6,428 bases of DNA from DAIOFH01 sp036745875 (lineage in GTDB: Bacteria > Planctomycetota > SZUA-567). Under the pieces are notes generated by a model, which had not been told where the DNA came from, did not search any database, and saw only the letters and a program-made list of their open reading frames with translations. Where the stretch lies: contig DAIOFH010000170.1 of assembly GCA_036745875.1 (NCBI GenBank), forward strand, positions 1 to 6,428, given 5' to 3'. Positions 5,342 through 6,428 of the stretch are shown piece after piece. Made by a program: the position numbers and the translations under genes. Within the stretch, counting starts at the first letter, position 1. The number at the start of each line of letters is the position of its first letter.

Positions 5342-6367
5342 ATGTTGATATCCAATCTGTTCGATCTGGGAGTGGCGGGCAAGAAAATATTCGCCCGTTT
5401 GTGCCTCAGCGCTGTCATCCTCGCTTCGGGAAGCGCTTTTGCCGCAACCGTCGGAGACGAAGTTCCCTTCCGCGAAGGCGAGCCCATGCCCCCGGCCCCG
5501 GCAGGCATGTCATGGTGCCTGGTCCAGAAAGCCGCGGTGTATGATCATGTAAACGAGGAAGTCGTGGTGCGCGCCAAAGCCAATTTCCAGGTTCCCGTCC
5601 CCGGTGAATATGCCAACCGCACTGAGACAGTCGAGGTGACCCCGGCCTACCGCGTCGGCAGAATCGTCCCGACCCGCCTGGAAGACAAATCCATATCCTA
5701 CGTCACCCAGGAATCCTACGAGACGCTGGAAGTCATCCCGGCCCAGTTCACCGACGTGTGGGAAGAAGTGGAAATCTGCCCCGCTTACGAGCAAACATGC
5801 ATAATCCCCGCGAAATTCAAGAACAGCTCGAAACGCCTCATGGCCGCGCCCACCAGGAAAACTTTCGCCCGCGCCATTTGCACCCCGGACGACAAGATGT
5901 GCTGGACCGCCGTTGAAACGGCTGCCCGCTACGTCGATGTCCCCACCCGCGAACTGGTGGAAGATGCCAGGGAAGAACGCACCATGGTCCCGGCCAAGTC
6001 GAAGAAAATCATGGTCCGCAAGCTGGCGAAGCCGCCGGAAGTCCGCCGCACCACGATTCCCGCGACGAACAGCACCTACCAGTGCGCCGTCGTCTCCGCG
6101 GAAACGCGCGTCGAATGGCAGACCATCCCGGCAGAACGCAAGGAAGTGACGGTCGAGATCGAAACAAAGGCGCCAAGCTTCACCAACCAGGTTCTTCCCG
6201 AGAAGAAGGAAACGATGTCCCGTCGCATCCTCGTCACTCCGGAACAGCTTGTCTGGCGTCTCGAATCGATCGGCACCTACGCCCCCGTCGTCACCTGCGA
6301 AGTGGTCGACCCCTGCAACGTCGCCCGGATTGTCCCCCGCGGCACGCCCCACGTTTGCAGCTGGTAA
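5342..6367 (+). CDS. Secreted cysteine-rich protein made of 23-residue beta-like repeats
   Basis: Encodes 341 residues of unknown function. The N-terminus has basic residues (K14, K15, R19), a hydrophobic core (about 20-31) and the signal-peptidase I site A-F-A before A35, so the mature protein is exported. Nearly all the rest is a tandem 23-residue repeat with rough consensus P-A-x-[FY]-x(4)-E-x-V-x-[VI]-x-P-A-x(6)-[VI]. Units start at 64, 87, 110, 133 and 156, then at 194, 217, 240, 263, 286 and 309, with a partial unit at 332. A 15-residue insert (179-193) with C180 and C187 breaks the series. The alternation of Val/Ile with charged residues suggests short beta-strands, perhaps a fibre or solenoid. 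The mature chain has nine cysteines (59, 146, 153, 180, 187, 248, 319, 325, 339), which fits disulfides in the periplasm or outside. Similar Val-Pro-rich repeats are, from memory, found in some OmpA-family envelope proteins, but no OmpA domain is present. The ATG at 5342 is chosen over 5309 because of AGGAAG 5 nt upstream and the signal peptide. Confidence 0.8.
   Translation: MLISNLFDLGVAGKKIFARLCLSAVILASGSAFAATVGDEVPFREGEPMPPAPAGMSWCLVQKAAVYDHVNEEVVVRAKANFQVPVPGEYANRTETVEVTPAYRVGRIVPTRLEDKSISYVTQESYETLEVIPAQFTDVWEEVEICPAYEQTCIIPAKFKNSSKRLMAAPTRKTFARAICTPDDKMCWTAVETAARYVDVPTRELVEDAREERTMVPAKSKKIMVRKLAKPPEVRRTTIPATNSTYQCAVVSAETRVEWQTIPAERKEVTVEIETKAPSFTNQVLPEKKETMSRRILVTPEQLVWRLESIGTYAPVVTCEVVDPCNVARIVPRGTPHVCSW
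5531..5875 (+). repeat. First block of the 23-residue coding repeat (five units)
   Basis: Residues 64-178 hold five units of exactly 23 residues (69 nt). The anchor prolines are P87, P110, P133 and P156 (A64 in the first unit). A second proline recurs 14 residues into the unit at P101, P147 and P170. Unit 1 (AAVYDHVNEEVVV) and unit 4 (PAQFTDVWEEVEI) align without gaps. The DNA itself is diverged, so this is an old protein-level repeat and not a recent tandem duplication. Confidence 0.8.
5921..6334 (+). repeat. Second block of the 23-residue coding repeat (six units)
   Basis: Residues 194-331 hold six units of 23 residues. The anchors are A194, P217, P240, P263, P286 and S309, and the next unit begins at P332 but is cut short by the C-terminus. 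Second-position prolines occur at P231 and P300, shifted by one at P278 and P324. The first unit (AARYVDVPTREL) resembles the first unit of the other block. The last unit is the most degenerate. Confidence 0.75.
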
Positions 6368-6400
6368 GAATTCCCTTCACAACCAACACACCTAACCTCG

Positions 6401-6428
6401 AAAAAAGCGCGACCTTTGCCAGGCAAAG
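6401..6428 (+). terminator. Left part of a probable terminator, cut by the window edge
   Basis: An A-run (6401-6406) is followed by GCGCGAC, then CTTTGCC (6414-6420), A, and GGCAAAG (6422-6428), which ends the window. The inner stem is perfect. If the next bases are GTCGCGC followed by T's, this is a strong intrinsic, possibly bidirectional, terminator 33 nt after the repeat-protein stop. The outer half is inferred because it lies outside the window. Confidence 0.5.

Noticed and set aside
5531..6334. Tandem repeats considered as a CRISPR-like or recent DNA duplication
   Set aside because: The periodicity exists at the protein level only; the 69-nt units are strongly diverged in DNA and lie inside an open reading frame.
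5510..6352. 280-residue minus-strand reading frame opposite the repeat protein
   Set aside because: It is a shadow of the plus-strand gene: its Gly/Asp/Phe-rich composition mirrors the repeat codons, and the plus strand has the signal peptide, the ribosome binding site and the periodic motif.

Overview
The window looks like ordinary chromosome from a Gram-negative (diderm) bacterium. It is fairly GC-rich, has clear Shine-Dalgarno sites, and encodes one lipoprotein with a canonical lipobox and one protein with a classical AxA signal peptide. Nothing in the sequence fixes the species; a deltaproteobacterium-like or similar environmental lineage is only a guess. No tRNA, rRNA, CRISPR array, transposase or phage gene was seen.

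Left half, minus strand: a DUF488 gene (2764-3429) is followed by a large perfect inverted repeat (2701-2759) and then by a promoter-like site (2650-2678). That promoter probably serves a two-gene unit: a TrmA/RlmC/RlmD-family RNA uracil-5-methyltransferase without a TRAM domain (1295-2599), and 24 bp later a YiiX/YaeF-like permuted-papain lipoprotein (116-1270).

Right half, plus strand: divergent from DUF488, a creatininase-family metal hydrolase (3630-4412) and a phosphinothricin-acetyltransferase-like GNAT enzyme (4450-5019) form a likely two-gene operon. A 322-bp non-coding stretch follows, holding a terminator-like hairpin and, at its end, a hairpin that would mask a ribosome binding site. 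The last gene (5342-6367) encodes a secreted, cysteine-rich protein. It is built almost wholly from a strictly periodic 23-residue repeat, with five units, a 15-residue insert and six more units. A hairpin beginning at the right edge is probably its terminator.

The genes do not form one obvious pathway. The most unusual item is the 23-residue-repeat envelope protein; its start site also lies inside a possible translational-control hairpin. The other observations are variations within known families: a TRAM-less methyltransferase with an insertion, a changed metal-site motif in the creatininase homologue, and an extra C-terminal region on the YiiX-like lipoprotein.
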